Below, one piece after another: positions 25,216 through 32,975 of a DNA stretch of 32,975 bases. The position numbers were made by a program, and so were the translations under genes. This stretch comes from SAR86 cluster bacterium (GTDB lineage: Bacteria > Pseudomonadota > Gammaproteobacteria > Pseudomonadales > Pseudohongiellaceae), in contig NVWI01000009.1 of the NCBI GenBank assembly GCA_002746215.1, positions 36,268-69,242 on the forward strand. The letters are read 5' to 3'. How positions within the stretch are numbered: the stretch's first letter is position 1; each line of letters starts with the position of its first letter. The notes under the pieces are model-generated. The model was not told the DNA's origin, made no database searches, and saw only the letters and a program-made list of their open reading frames with translations.

Positions 25216-27948
25216 ATGCTTAGATTTGCAAGTCGCTTTTTATTATTTGTATTTTTTATAAGTAATTTTTCCATAACCGTATTTGCTCAAAGCTTTACAG
25301 TTTCTGAGATATATCTGGAAAATTTGCAACGGGTTTCTTCCACCACAATATTCAGCGTATTGAGTGTGAATATTGGTGACGAAATTACCCAGGCTGATAT
25401 CGCTGAGATTATTCGCAATCTCATGGCAACAGAATCTTTTAATGGTGTTGAAGTATCACAAGGCGCTAATAATGAGCTCATTATTAGTGTTGACGAACGA
25501 CCATCTATCAGCAGTGTGATAATAGAGGGAAGCAAAGCAATCCCGGAAGAAATATTAATGGAAAACATTAGTAGCCTTGGGCTTTCTGTTGGTGAGTTAT
25601 TCGATCCATCAGTGCTTGATGGCTTGCAAATTGCGATGGAAAGTCAATATGTTGCTCAGGGGCTTTATGGTGCCACTGTAGAACTCGACATTGAAGAGCT
25701 GGAAAGAAACCGTGTTGCACTGCAAATAAATATCAATGAAGGAGATGCTTCAAAAATTGTACATATTAATATAGTAGGCAATGAGGCGTTTAGTGATGAA
25801 GAGCTGCTTGATATATTTGAGTTGAGGGAATCACATTTCACTTCTTTCTTTTTGGGGGATGATCGTTATTCCCGGGAAGAAATAACGGGTGATCTGGAAA
25901 GCTTGCAGTCGTTTTATATGGATCAGGGTTTTGTGAATTTTAACATCACATTACCAGTAGTTTCCCTCTCTCCCAATCGTGATCAAGTCTACATCACAAT
26001 TAATGTGGATGAAGGCGAAATCTACCGAATCAATGATGTCTCTTTAGCTGGAGATTTGGTTGGCTCTGAAGAGCTATTGAATCAATTAATGTTATTTGTC
26101 CAGCCAGACCAGGTGTTTTCTCAAGTTTTGGTCACCCAAGTAGCAGAAGCTATGACGACAACATTAAGTAATAGAGGATACTTTTTTGCAGAAGTTAATG
26201 GCCTACCGATAGTTGACGAAGATGAGGGTACTGTTGATGTGACATTTTTTGTTATTCCGGGAAATAGAACCTATGTGAACAGGATAAGTTTTAATGGCAA
26301 TACCAGAACTGTTGATGAAGTACTGAGACAGGAATTACGTCAAATGGAGGGTGCGCCAGCGTCAGCAAATGCAATAGAGCAGTCTAAAGTCAGGCTGGAA
26401 AGACTAGGATATTTCTCATCGGTAGAGTATGAGACAGCAGAAGTAGGAGGGGTCACTGATCAAGTCAATGTGGATTTCACTGTCGAAGAGCAATTGTCAG
26501 GGTCTATTAATTTCTCAGTTGGATATGCCCAGGTGCAAGGATTAACCTTCAGCGCTCAACTGCAGGAGGGCAACTTTCTTGGAACCGGGAAACAAGTAGG
26601 CGTTGGCGTTAGTACCAATGCTTTTACTACTAATTATCAATTCTCATACCTGGACCCATTTTATACAGTTGATGGTGTAAGCAGAGGCTTTGGTTTGTCT
26701 TATAGTCAGTCTGACTACGCAGAGCTAAACCTGGCTGCATACAGTACCAACCAAATAGGGGTTAATGTGAGTTTTGGCTATCCTGTTAATGAGAACCAGT
26801 CATTAAGTTTTGCTTTAGGCCTTACCAATACAGAAATTGAGACTGGGTTTGGGCCTGTACAGGAAATTATTGGTGGGCCAATACTGGATCCAAATGTTAC
26901 AAATTATCTTGTTTCGCCAGCGCGTTTAAGCGAGTTTACTAATTCAAGTGGCACAGTTTTTCCTGTTGCTAATGCAGTCGTAGCCCCACTTTCATCCTTG
27001 CCATCGGCTGCTTTCAGAGACGTTGTGCCAGGTTTCGTTGACCGAGAAGGGAATAAATTCACTGATTTAACCTTAACGCTAGACTGGAACAGGAATAATT
27101 TACGGCAAGCCGGTGTTTTTGCCACAGGCGGCAATCAACAGGCATTTTCGATTGAGTTTGCTGTACCAGGCAGTCAGCTATCTTTTTACAAAATGCGGTT
27201 GTTTGCTGAAACCTTCCTGCCTATGAATAACTTATTACCTTTCTTGTCTCCAAGTTGGATTTTTCATTTAGAAGGGACCTTAGGCTACGGTGATGGCTAT
27301 GGTGGGACAGAACAACTGCCTTTCTTCAGAAATTTTTATGCTGGAGGTCAGAATAGTATTCGTGGGTTTGAATCAAATACTTTAGGCCCAAGAAGTACAG
27401 ATGGACTTGCTTATCTGGAACAACCAACTGAGTTATTGCGTGATAGCGATGGGAACCTGATTTTAGATATTTTGGGTAATGCGCAATTTAATTTCAGCTC
27501 TGAAAGAGCCTATGCGCTTGAGCAAGCTGTGGATGCTAATGGAGACCCTATTATTGATGCGTCAGGCCAGCCAGTATTTGTGGATGAGCTAAACGTTCAA
27601 TCATTGAATTTTTATACTCGCCCGCAACCCTTTGGTGGTAACATTCAGATGACAGGAACTGCCGAAATTATATTTCCATTAGGCCCCTTGGAATCACGAG
27701 ATACCTTGAGGTCAAGTATATTCCTGGATGCAGGAAATGTGTTTTCAAGTTATTGCACTGATAACCAAACCGCTCTAAACAATTGTTCAAATTTTTCTTT
27801 TGATGAAGTTAGATATTCAGCCGGTATTTCAGTGAGTTGGTTTACGGGCTATTTAGGTCTCATGACCTTTAGCTTTTCTAAACCATTTAATAGCAGTATC
27901 ATTGATGAACGTGAAGCGTTCCAATTCGATATAGGGCAAAGTTTTTAG
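25216..27948 (+). CDS. bamA: Outer membrane protein assembly factor BamA, with enlarged loops
   Basis: BamA is the essential barrel that folds outer-membrane proteins. Residues 1-24 are a signal peptide (VFA|Q). Five POTRA domains span about 25-425, and a 16-strand barrel ends in the canonical C-terminal Phe (FQFDIGQSF). The loop-6 motif IRGF is at 715-718. The protein has 910 residues against 810 in E. coli. Extra length is visible at about residues 545-615 (GGPILDPNVTNYLVSPARLS ... FVDREGNKFTD) and at about 725-800 after IRGF (DSDGNLILDILGNAQF, DANGDPIIDASGQPVFVDE). By homology both lie in extracellular loops, the second extending loop 6. It is followed by skp. Confidence 0.96.
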   Translation: MLRFASRFLLFVFFISNFSITVFAQSFTVSEIYLENLQRVSSTTIFSVLSVNIGDEITQADIAEIIRNLMATESFNGVEVSQGANNELIISVDERPSISSVIIEGSKAIPEEILMENISSLGLSVGELFDPSVLDGLQIAMESQYVAQGLYGATVELDIEELERNRVALQININEGDASKIVHINIVGNEAFSDEELLDIFELRESHFTSFFLGDDRYSREEITGDLESLQSFYMDQGFVNFNITLPVVSLSPNRDQVYITINVDEGEIYRINDVSLAGDLVGSEELLNQLMLFVQPDQVFSQVLVTQVAEAMTTTLSNRGYFFAEVNGLPIVDEDEGTVDVTFFVIPGNRTYVNRISFNGNTRTVDEVLRQELRQMEGAPASANAIEQSKVRLERLGYFSSVEYETAEVGGVTDQVNVDFTVEEQLSGSINFSVGYAQVQGLTFSAQLQEGNFLGTGKQVGVGVSTNAFTTNYQFSYLDPFYTVDGVSRGFGLSYSQSDYAELNLAAYSTNQIGVNVSFGYPVNENQSLSFALGLTNTEIETGFGPVQEIIGGPILDPNVTNYLVSPARLSEFTNSSGTVFPVANAVVAPLSSLPSAAFRDVVPGFVDREGNKFTDLTLTLDWNRNNLRQAGVFATGGNQQAFSIEFAVPGSQLSFYKMRLFAETFLPMNNLLPFLSPSWIFHLEGTLGYGDGYGGTEQLPFFRNFYAGGQNSIRGFESNTLGPRSTDGLAYLEQPTELLRDSDGNLILDILGNAQFNFSSERAYALEQAVDANGDPIIDASGQPVFVDELNVQSLNFYTRPQPFGGNIQMTGTAEIIFPLGPLESRDTLRSSIFLDAGNVFSSYCTDNQTALNNCSNFSFDEVRYSAGISVSWFTGYLGLMTFSFSKPFNSSIIDEREAFQFDIGQSF

Positions 27949-27997
27949 ATAAGAAAATTTCCCAGGCTGATTAACAGCCATTTGATATGCACTTTAC

Positions 27998-28021
27998 GTG
28001 TATTTATTAGTGTATTTATTG
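27998..28021. repeat. Two tandem 12-bp repeats upstream of skp
   Basis: GTGTATTTATTA is followed at once by GTGTATTTATTG. They lie in the 88-bp bamA-skp spacer, 15 bp before the skp start. The AT-rich unit could supply a -10 element or simply be slippage-generated. Confidence 0.55.
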
Positions 28022-28036
28022 TAGGTGTGATTAAAA

Positions 28037-28564
28037 ATGAAGAAGAATATTAGATTTTATATAGCAATAATTGGCTTGAGTCTGGGTGGTAATGTGTTTG
28101 CTCAAGATGAGCTTGCTGCCGACGGGCCTAGAATAGCAATTCTAGACATGGCTGCAGCTTTATATAATTCTGAGTTGGCTGCGGTAGTACAGGATCAGTT
28201 AAGTTTAGAAACAGAAGATGATTCAGCAAGAATCAGAGAATTGGCTCAGGAAGGCTCTGCTCTACAGGAGCGTTTAACTGTTGATGCTGAGGTGCTTAGT
28301 GATGCTGAGCAAAGAGACATTCTGGGGGAACTCGAAGAGATTGGTGTGCAATATCAATACCTTGAGCAACGTGTCGAATCAATCGTTCAGCAAAGGCGTG
28401 AAATTTTTGAGCAAACGTATTCTTCAAATCTTATTCAGGCAATTAGCGATGTTGTAGAAGAAGATGATTACGATGTCGTACTAAGAGCAGAAGTAGCACT
28501 TTTCTTCAAAGGAACTTTGGATATTACGGCCAAGGTAACTGAAAAATTAAACGAGCAACAGTAG
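28037..28564 (+). CDS. skp: Periplasmic chaperone Skp (OmpH)
   Basis: Skp holds unfolded outer-membrane proteins in the periplasm and delivers them to BamA. The 175-residue precursor has a signal peptide (1-22, VFA|Q), a first strand RIAILDMAAALYNSE, a long Gln/Glu-rich helical hairpin (about 50-125, the tentacles), and a closing segment, YDVVLRAEVALFFKGTLDIT, that matches the trimer core. Sequence conservation in this family is low; the position between bamA and lpxD confirms the call. Confidence 0.92.
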   Translation: MKKNIRFYIAIIGLSLGGNVFAQDELAADGPRIAILDMAAALYNSELAAVVQDQLSLETEDDSARIRELAQEGSALQERLTVDAEVLSDAEQRDILGELEEIGVQYQYLEQRVESIVQQRREIFEQTYSSNLIQAISDVVEEDDYDVVLRAEVALFFKGTLDITAKVTEKLNEQQ

Positions 28565-28593
28565 CTCTTGTGATAGGCGTTTAACCGAAAAGT

Positions 28594-29607
28594 GTGTCTA
28601 ATTTACCTCCTTATGATCTAGCGACCTTGGCAGTTTTGCTAAATGCAGAGCTGGTTGGTAACCCAAATACGAAAATTCACGCATTAGCCACTTTAAAAAC
28701 GGCTAATACTGGTGACTTAAGCTTTTACCATAATTCTCGGTATTACACTGATTTATGTGAGACTAAAGCTTCGGCAGTAATTCTGTCTAAAAATCAGGCA
28801 ACAAACTATCCAGGTAACAAACTGCTTACAGATAACCCTTATATTTGTTATGCGCGTTCGTCTCATTTGTTCAAGCTGGAGCCTTCCAAAGAAAAAGCAA
28901 TTGCTCCAAGTGCAAGCATCCATGCTTCTGCCAAATTAGGTAGTAATGTTGCGATAGGTGAGAATGTTGTTATTGCACAAAATGTAAATATTGCAAAGGA
29001 TGTTACCGTTGCTGCCAATACTGTTATAGAAGCCGATGTGGCAATTGGTGAAGCAAGTCGAATTGAAGCCAATGTAAGCATTGCACACGGTGTTAAAATA
29101 GGGAAGCGAGCACATATCTATGCAGGGGTCGTCATTGGTAGTGATGGTTTTGGATTTGCACAAGAAGATGATAAGTATTTTAAAATTGCTCAGCTTGGCA
29201 GTGTGATAATTGGTGACGATGTTGAGATTGGAGCAAATACCTGTATAGATAGAGGCGCGCTTGATGATACCGTCATAGGCGATGGCGTAAAGATAGATAA
29301 TCAGGTACAGATAGCCCACAATGTTGAGATTGGAAATGACACGGTTATTTGTGGTTGTAGTGCCATTGCGGGGAGTGTGAAAATTGGTCGGAATTGTGTG
29401 ATTGCAGGTGCAGTAGGTATTATCAACCACGTTGAAATTGCTGATGGGGTGACAGTTACCGCTATGTCATTAGTCAACCAGTCTATAAGAGAGTCGGGCA
29501 GTTATTCATCAGGTACTGGGCTTTCCAGTACTGCAGAATGGAAAAAAAATATAGTGCGTTTTCGTCAGCTTGATAAGCTGGCAAAAGGGTTAAAAAAAGA
29601 TAAATAA
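28594..29607 (+). CDS. lpxD: UDP-3-O-(3-hydroxyacyl)glucosamine N-acyltransferase
   Basis: LpxD adds the second (N-linked) 3-hydroxyacyl chain in lipid A synthesis. The 337-residue protein has an N-terminal uridine-binding domain ([20 protein letters not shown] ... [13 protein letters not shown]), then a left-handed beta-helix of hexapeptide repeats from about 105 to 300. The catalytic His242 lies in [13 protein letters not shown]-terminal helical segment ([20 protein letters not shown]) follows. The start is GTG at 28594 with no clear Shine-Dalgarno, 29 bp after skp; no better in-frame start is visible. Confidence 0.95.
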   Translation: MSNLPPYDLATLAVLLNAELVGNPNTKIHALATLKTANTGDLSFYHNSRYYTDLCETKASAVILSKNQATNYPGNKLLTDNPYICYARSSHLFKLEPSKEKAIAPSASIHASAKLGSNVAIGENVVIAQNVNIAKDVTVAANTVIEADVAIGEASRIEANVSIAHGVKIGKRAHIYAGVVIGSDGFGFAQEDDKYFKIAQLGSVIIGDDVEIGANTCIDRGALDDTVIGDGVKIDNQVQIAHNVEIGNDTVICGCSAIAGSVKIGRNCVIAGAVGIINHVEIADGVTVTAMSLVNQSIRESGSYSSGTGLSSTAEWKKNIVRFRQLDKLAKGLKKDK

Positions 29608-29644
29608 TTGAAGCGGAAGTCTCGCTTGTTCAGGTAGTAATATT

Positions 29645-30082
29645 ATGATGCTTATCGAAGATGTTAAAGAATACTTGCCACAGCGCTACCCATTTTTGCT
29701 GATAGATAGGGTGTTAGAGTTAGAGCCTAACAAATATATTAAGGCCTATAAAAATGTTACGACTAACGAAGAGTTTTTTCAGGGCCATTTCCCAAATAAA
29801 CCCATTATGCCCGGTGTTTTAATTATTGAAGCGATGGCTCAGGCGTCTGGGGTGCTTGGTTTTAAAAGTCAGGAAAAAAAACCCCGAGATGGTTATCTTT
29901 ATTATTTTGTCGGAGCAGATAAAGTGCGTTTTAAAAAACCGGTTGTTCCTGGTGACCAGCTGATTCTAGAAGCTGAAATTTTAGCGGTGAAACGCGGCAT
30001 TTATAAATTTCAGTGTAAAGCCAGTGTTGATGGAAAACTTGTTAGTGAGGCTCTGATACTTTGTGCTGAGCGGCAGGAATAA
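29645..30082 (+). CDS. fabZ: 3-hydroxyacyl-[acyl-carrier-protein] dehydratase FabZ
   Basis: FabZ dehydrates 3-hydroxyacyl-ACP in fatty acid elongation and competes with LpxA and LpxD for the same substrate, which explains its place between them. The 145-residue hot-dog-fold protein has [14 protein letters not shown], the catalytic His48 in [16 protein letters not shown] and Glu62 in [10 protein letters not shown]. The start [10 protein letters not shown] uses the ATG at 29645. It is 37 bp after lpxD. Confidence 0.97.
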   Translation: MMLIEDVKEYLPQRYPFLLIDRVLELEPNKYIKAYKNVTTNEEFFQGHFPNKPIMPGVLIIEAMAQASGVLGFKSQEKKPRDGYLYYFVGADKVRFKKPVVPGDQLILEAEILAVKRGIYKFQCKASVDGKLVSEALILCAERQE

Positions 30083-30112
30083 GTAGTCCCGGTATGTTTA
30101 TGAGTACTAATT

Positions 30113-30895
30113 ATGAGTGCTAATAAAGGCGCTAGTGATCCAATTATTGATCCGACAGCTAAAATTGGCAGCAATGTTGAGATTGGCCCATGGACTATTA
30201 TTGGCCCCGAGGTTGTTATTGGGGATGATAGTAAAATTGGTTCTCATGTTGTTATCAGGTCTCATACTACATTGGGTAAAAATAACCAGATATTTCAATT
30301 TTCTTCTGTCGGTGAAGATCCTTCTGACCTGAAATATAAAGGCGAGGCTAGTCTACTTGAGATTGGCGATAACAACGTAATAAGAGAAGGCGCGACTATT
30401 CACCGTGGTACCGATGTTGGCGGGGGCATAACACGCATCGGATCCGATAATTTATTTATGCCTTATACGCATGTAGCGCATGATTGTATTGTTGGGAATC
30501 ACACTATATTTTCCAATAATGCTGCCATCAGTGGTCATGTTGAAGTTGATGACTGGGCGATTTTGGCTGGCTACGCTGGGGTCTACCAGTTTCTAAAGGT
30601 TGGTGCTCATAGTTTTATTGGCGGTTTAACGCATGTCAATATGGATGTGCCGGCTTACGTGATTGTCAATGGCAGTCCACCCTCGGCCAGGGGAATAAAT
30701 AGCACCGGGCTTGAGCGCAGGGGCTTCAGTAAAGAAGCCATTAGAGCTATACGCCAGGCATATAAAATTCTTTATCGCGATGGGAAAACCACTGAAGAGG
30801 CTATAGTCGAAATTCAGAAGATGACCGATACTCACCCTGAAATTCAAGTCTTGATTGATTCTATACAGGCATCTACCAAAGGCATTACGCGTTAA
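30113..30895 (+). CDS. lpxA: UDP-N-acetylglucosamine acyltransferase
   Basis: LpxA puts the first 3-hydroxyacyl chain on UDP-GlcNAc, opening lipid A synthesis. The 260-residue trimeric beta-helix enzyme begins IDPTAKIGSNVEIGPWTIIG. It contains the catalytic His123 in THVAHDCIVGN, the GHVEVDDWAILAGYAGVYQF segment, and the C-terminal helical domain ERRGFSKEAIRAIRQAYKIL. It starts 30 bp after fabZ. A short out-of-frame ATG frame at 30101 overlaps its start and is probably irrelevant. Confidence 0.97.
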   Translation: MSANKGASDPIIDPTAKIGSNVEIGPWTIIGPEVVIGDDSKIGSHVVIRSHTTLGKNNQIFQFSSVGEDPSDLKYKGEASLLEIGDNNVIREGATIHRGTDVGGGITRIGSDNLFMPYTHVAHDCIVGNHTIFSNNAAISGHVEVDDWAILAGYAGVYQFLKVGAHSFIGGLTHVNMDVPAYVIVNGSPPSARGINSTGLERRGFSKEAIRAIRQAYKILYRDGKTTEEAIVEIQKMTDTHPEIQVLIDSIQASTKGITR

Positions 30896-30903
30896 AATAT
30901 CAC

Positions 30904-32055
30904 ATGAGTAAGACTCTACGCATTGGAATATTAGCTGGGGAAAGTTCCGGCGATATTCTTGGAGCAGGGCTCATGCAAGCACTTAAATCCCAACATTCTG
31001 ACATTTCTTTTGAAGGCATTGGCGGCCCGTTAATGGAGGGCCAGGGCTTGCAATCTATGGTGCCGATGGAGCGTTTGTCGGTTATGGGTTTGATAGAGCC
31101 GCTTAAGCGTTTGCCTGAACTATTAAAGATCAGGAAGACGCTGATTAAATATTTTTTAAATCACCAGCCTGATGTGTTTATCGGCATTGACTCACCTGAT
31201 TTTAATTTAAACATTGAAAGGCAATTAAAGCAGGCTGGTATTACCACAGTGCATTATGTCAGTCCGTCTGTTTGGGCCTGGCGCAGTAAACGTATACATA
31301 AAATTGCTCGGTCGGTGGATTTAATGTTAACGCTATTTCCTTTCGAAGAGCCATTTTATAAGGAACATAAAGTCGCTGTGTGTTGTGTAGGGCACCCGCT
31401 TGCAGACCTTATTCCCTTGGAAGTTGATAAAGTATCAGCCATAAGTGATCTAGGCTTAAATCAAGTTGGGCCGATCTTGGCTTTGCTACCAGGTAGCAGG
31501 GGTGGTGAAGTAGGTCGATTAGCACCCGCATTTCTGGAATGCGCAAGTTTATGTTTACAACACTGGCCTCAGTTACAGATAGTTATTCCCTGTGCTAATG
31601 CTGCTCGAAAGGTGCAAATTGAAGCCTTGCTCAATGAAAAGTTCCCGACATTGAAAGTAACGTTGATTGATGGTCGTTCACGTGAGGTTATGGCAGCAGC
31701 TGGTGCATTATTGATTGCATCTGGTACAGCAACATTAGAGGCGCTGTTATTAAAGAAACCTATGCTGGTTTGTTACAAAATGTCAGCAGTATCCTATGCC
31801 TTAATTTCTAGAATGTTAAAGGTGCCGTATTTTTCTTTGCCGAACCTGCTAGCAGGTAAAAAGCTGGTAGAAGAAAGAGTACAAAAGGAGGTTAATGCTC
31901 CTGCATTATTTCACAGCCTTCAAAAGTTACTGGAAGATAAAAATAAACAGGAGCAATTGAACTTGGAATATCTACAAATCCACCAGTCGTTGCGAAAAAA
32001 TGCGAATGCAAGAGCCGCCGAGGCCGTGTTAAGTTTAATAACGCATGAGAAATAA
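30904..32055 (+). CDS. lpxB: Lipid A disaccharide synthase
   Basis: LpxB (glycosyltransferase family 19) joins UDP-diacylglucosamine and lipid X to form the lipid A disaccharide on the inner face of the inner membrane. The 383-residue length is standard. Visible motifs are [51 protein letters not shown] and the donor-binding region [21 protein letters not shown]. It starts 8 bp after lpxA and overlaps rnhB by 11 bp, indicating tight coupling. Confidence 0.97.
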   Translation: MSKTLRIGILAGESSGDILGAGLMQALKSQHSDISFEGIGGPLMEGQGLQSMVPMERLSVMGLIEPLKRLPELLKIRKTLIKYFLNHQPDVFIGIDSPDFNLNIERQLKQAGITTVHYVSPSVWAWRSKRIHKIARSVDLMLTLFPFEEPFYKEHKVAVCCVGHPLADLIPLEVDKVSAISDLGLNQVGPILALLPGSRGGEVGRLAPAFLECASLCLQHWPQLQIVIPCANAARKVQIEALLNEKFPTLKVTLIDGRSREVMAAAGALLIASGTATLEALLLKKPMLVCYKMSAVSYALISRMLKVPYFSLPNLLAGKKLVEERVQKEVNAPALFHSLQKLLEDKNKQEQLNLEYLQIHQSLRKNANARAAEAVLSLITHEK

Positions 32056-32662
32056 GCTGGCTTTGTTGTTCTGTGAACAAAATGAATCAAACTATCGTTT
32101 GATTGCTGGCGTGGATGAAGCTGGAAGAGGGCCATTAGCAGGTAATGTGGTTGCTGCCGCCGTTATCTTAGACCCGAAATCAGAAATTATTGGTTTGAAT
32201 GACTCGAAGAAATTAAGTGAATCGACCAGAGATAAACTTAGTAAACAAATAAAACAACAAGCCCTGGCCTTTGCAATTGCTGAAGCAGATGTCAGTGAAA
32301 TTGATCGCTTAAATATTTTGCAGGCGACAATGCTGGCAATGCAACGTGCTGTTGCAGCCTTGCAACTTGAACCGGATTTTACTTATGTTGATGGTAACCG
32401 TTCTCCGCAGTGGGCCTATAAAAGCAAAGCCCTTATAAAAGGAGATCAACGGATTCAGTCAATCGCTGCCGCGTCTATTTTGGCTAAAGTACATAGAGAT
32501 CAATGCCTGAGAGTATTGCATGAACAGTTCCCAGGTTATGGTTTTGCAAAGCATAAAGGTTACCCTACGGCTGAGCATTTGGCTGCTTTACAAGCGCTTG
32601 GGCCATGCCCTGTGCATCGGCGTAGCTACGCACCAGTGAAGGCTGTGCTGGAAACTAAATAA
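32045..32662 (+). CDS. rnhB: Ribonuclease HII
   Basis: RNase HII removes ribonucleotides embedded in DNA and the RNA of RNA-DNA hybrids. The 205-residue protein has the catalytic pair Asp24-Glu25 in [25 protein letters not shown], and FTYVDGN with another acidic ligand. Towards the C-terminus come [21 protein letters not shown] and [12 protein letters not shown]. The ATG at 32045 lies inside the end of lpxB (11-bp overlap). The lpxB-rnhB-dnaE order is classical for Gammaproteobacteria. Confidence 0.96.
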   Translation: MRNKLALLFCEQNESNYRLIAGVDEAGRGPLAGNVVAAAVILDPKSEIIGLNDSKKLSESTRDKLSKQIKQQALAFAIAEADVSEIDRLNILQATMLAMQRAVAALQLEPDFTYVDGNRSPQWAYKSKALIKGDQRIQSIAAASILAKVHRDQCLRVLHEQFPGYGFAKHKGYPTAEHLAALQALGPCPVHRRSYAPVKAVLETK

Positions 32663-32685
32663 GCATGCCCGTTTATTAATAGTGA

Positions 32686-32825
32686 CTCAGTTTGAAACTC
32701 ACTTGGATAGTGAAATAGTAGCTAAATAAATAGTTACACTAGAGTAGTCGTAGTGAAGAGCCTTTTGGCGAGCGAGCGACGACTGCCTGGCAATAGGTTG
32801 AAATTTCAAACTGAGACATTGGGCG
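32686..32825. repeat. 140-bp segment bounded by 12-bp inverted repeats
   Basis: CTCAGTTTGAAA (32686-32697) is exactly complementary to TTTCAAACTGAG (32814-32825). Inside, AGTCGT and ACGACT form a further pair flanking a purine-rich GAGCGAGCG stretch. It fills most of the 238-bp rnhB-dnaE gap. It could fold as a small structured RNA or be a MITE-like remnant; no target-site duplication is evident and no protein is convincing within it. Confidence 0.5.
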
Positions 32826-32900
32826 TTTATTGTGCCAGTTTGTTGTGTCGGTTTATAAATAATCCCGTTACACTTACTTTGAAAAAATACAACCTTGGTT

Positions 32901-32975
32901 ATGACAGATACTCCCTCATTTATACATCTAAAAGTTCATTCAGAATATTCACTGGTTGATGGTCTGGTCAGAGTT
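32901..32975 (+). CDS. dnaE: DNA polymerase III alpha subunit (5' end only)
   Basis: Only the first 25 codons are inside the window: MTDTPSFIHLKVHSEYSLVD then GLVRV. This matches the N-terminus of the DnaE PHP domain (F-x-H-L-x-V-H-S-E-Y-S-x-x-D-G), including the first metal-site histidine region. DnaE is the catalytic subunit of the replicative polymerase. The position after rnhB confirms the call. The spacer before it contains a possible -10 (TATAAA near 32858) but no clear -35. Confidence 0.93.
   Translation, partial: MTDTPSFIHLKVHSEYSLVDGLVRV

Noticed and set aside
28510-28560. GGAACTT near the end of skp as a sigma-E promoter for lpxD
   Set aside because: No matching -10 lies at the required spacing; the bases are explained by the skp coding sequence.
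32753-32959. 68-codon frame before and overlapping the start of dnaE
   Set aside because: It is out of frame with dnaE, spans the inverted-repeat element and has no family character.

Overview
The window is about 33 kb of chromosome from a gammaproteobacterium, probably a free-living (marine-type) relative of Pseudomonas/Cellvibrio. The evidence is the intact order rpsB-tsf-pyrH-frr-uppS-cdsA-dxr-rseP-bamA-skp-lpxD-fabZ-lpxA-lpxB-rnhB-dnaE, the adjacent map-glnD-(yffB)-dapD-dapE cluster with a long, Pseudomonas-type DapD, and RapA and YbiT proteins that align with their E. coli namesakes over full length. The DNA is fairly AT-rich. The exact genus cannot be read from the sequence.

Layout. 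Positions 1-140 hold short repeats: four tandem 12-mers ending in a hairpin, and a REP-like element. On the minus strand follow rapA (145-3030) and ybiT (3101-4687). Positions 4.7-8.6 kb are an accessory patch: a higBA-type toxin-antitoxin pair with a palindromic operator, a terminator, two exported proteins on the minus strand (a methyltransferase-like protein and a carboxypeptidase-regulatory-like protein), a second copy of the REP-like element, a GFA-family zinc protein, a DUF1059-like small protein and a perfect 12-bp-arm palindrome. At 8607-10022 (minus) lies the most unusual gene, a GntR/YtrA-type DNA-binding domain fused in frame to a complete PurM (AIR synthetase). It is divergent from rsmJ across a gap that holds a perfect 9-bp-arm palindrome.

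The minus-strand operon map-glnD-yffB-dapD-dapE (16927 down to 10906) joins protein N-terminal processing, nitrogen signalling (PII uridylylation) and lysine/diaminopimelate synthesis. A 443-bp gap carries the rpsB promoter and a structured leader. From there the plus strand is one long co-directional run: translation factors (S2, EF-Ts, ribosome recycling factor), UMP kinase, isoprenoid and phospholipid precursors (Dxr, UppS, CdsA), outer-membrane assembly (RseP, BamA, Skp) and lipid A synthesis (LpxD, FabZ, LpxA, LpxB), then RNase HII and the first 25 codons of dnaE.

No rRNA, tRNA, CRISPR array, complete insertion sequence or prophage was seen. The main candidates for something undescribed are the GntR-PurM fusion with its operator, the roughly 150-residue repetitive Lys/Ala/Glu tail on ribosomal protein S2, the enlarged extracellular loops of BamA, and several small repeat or palindrome elements between genes.
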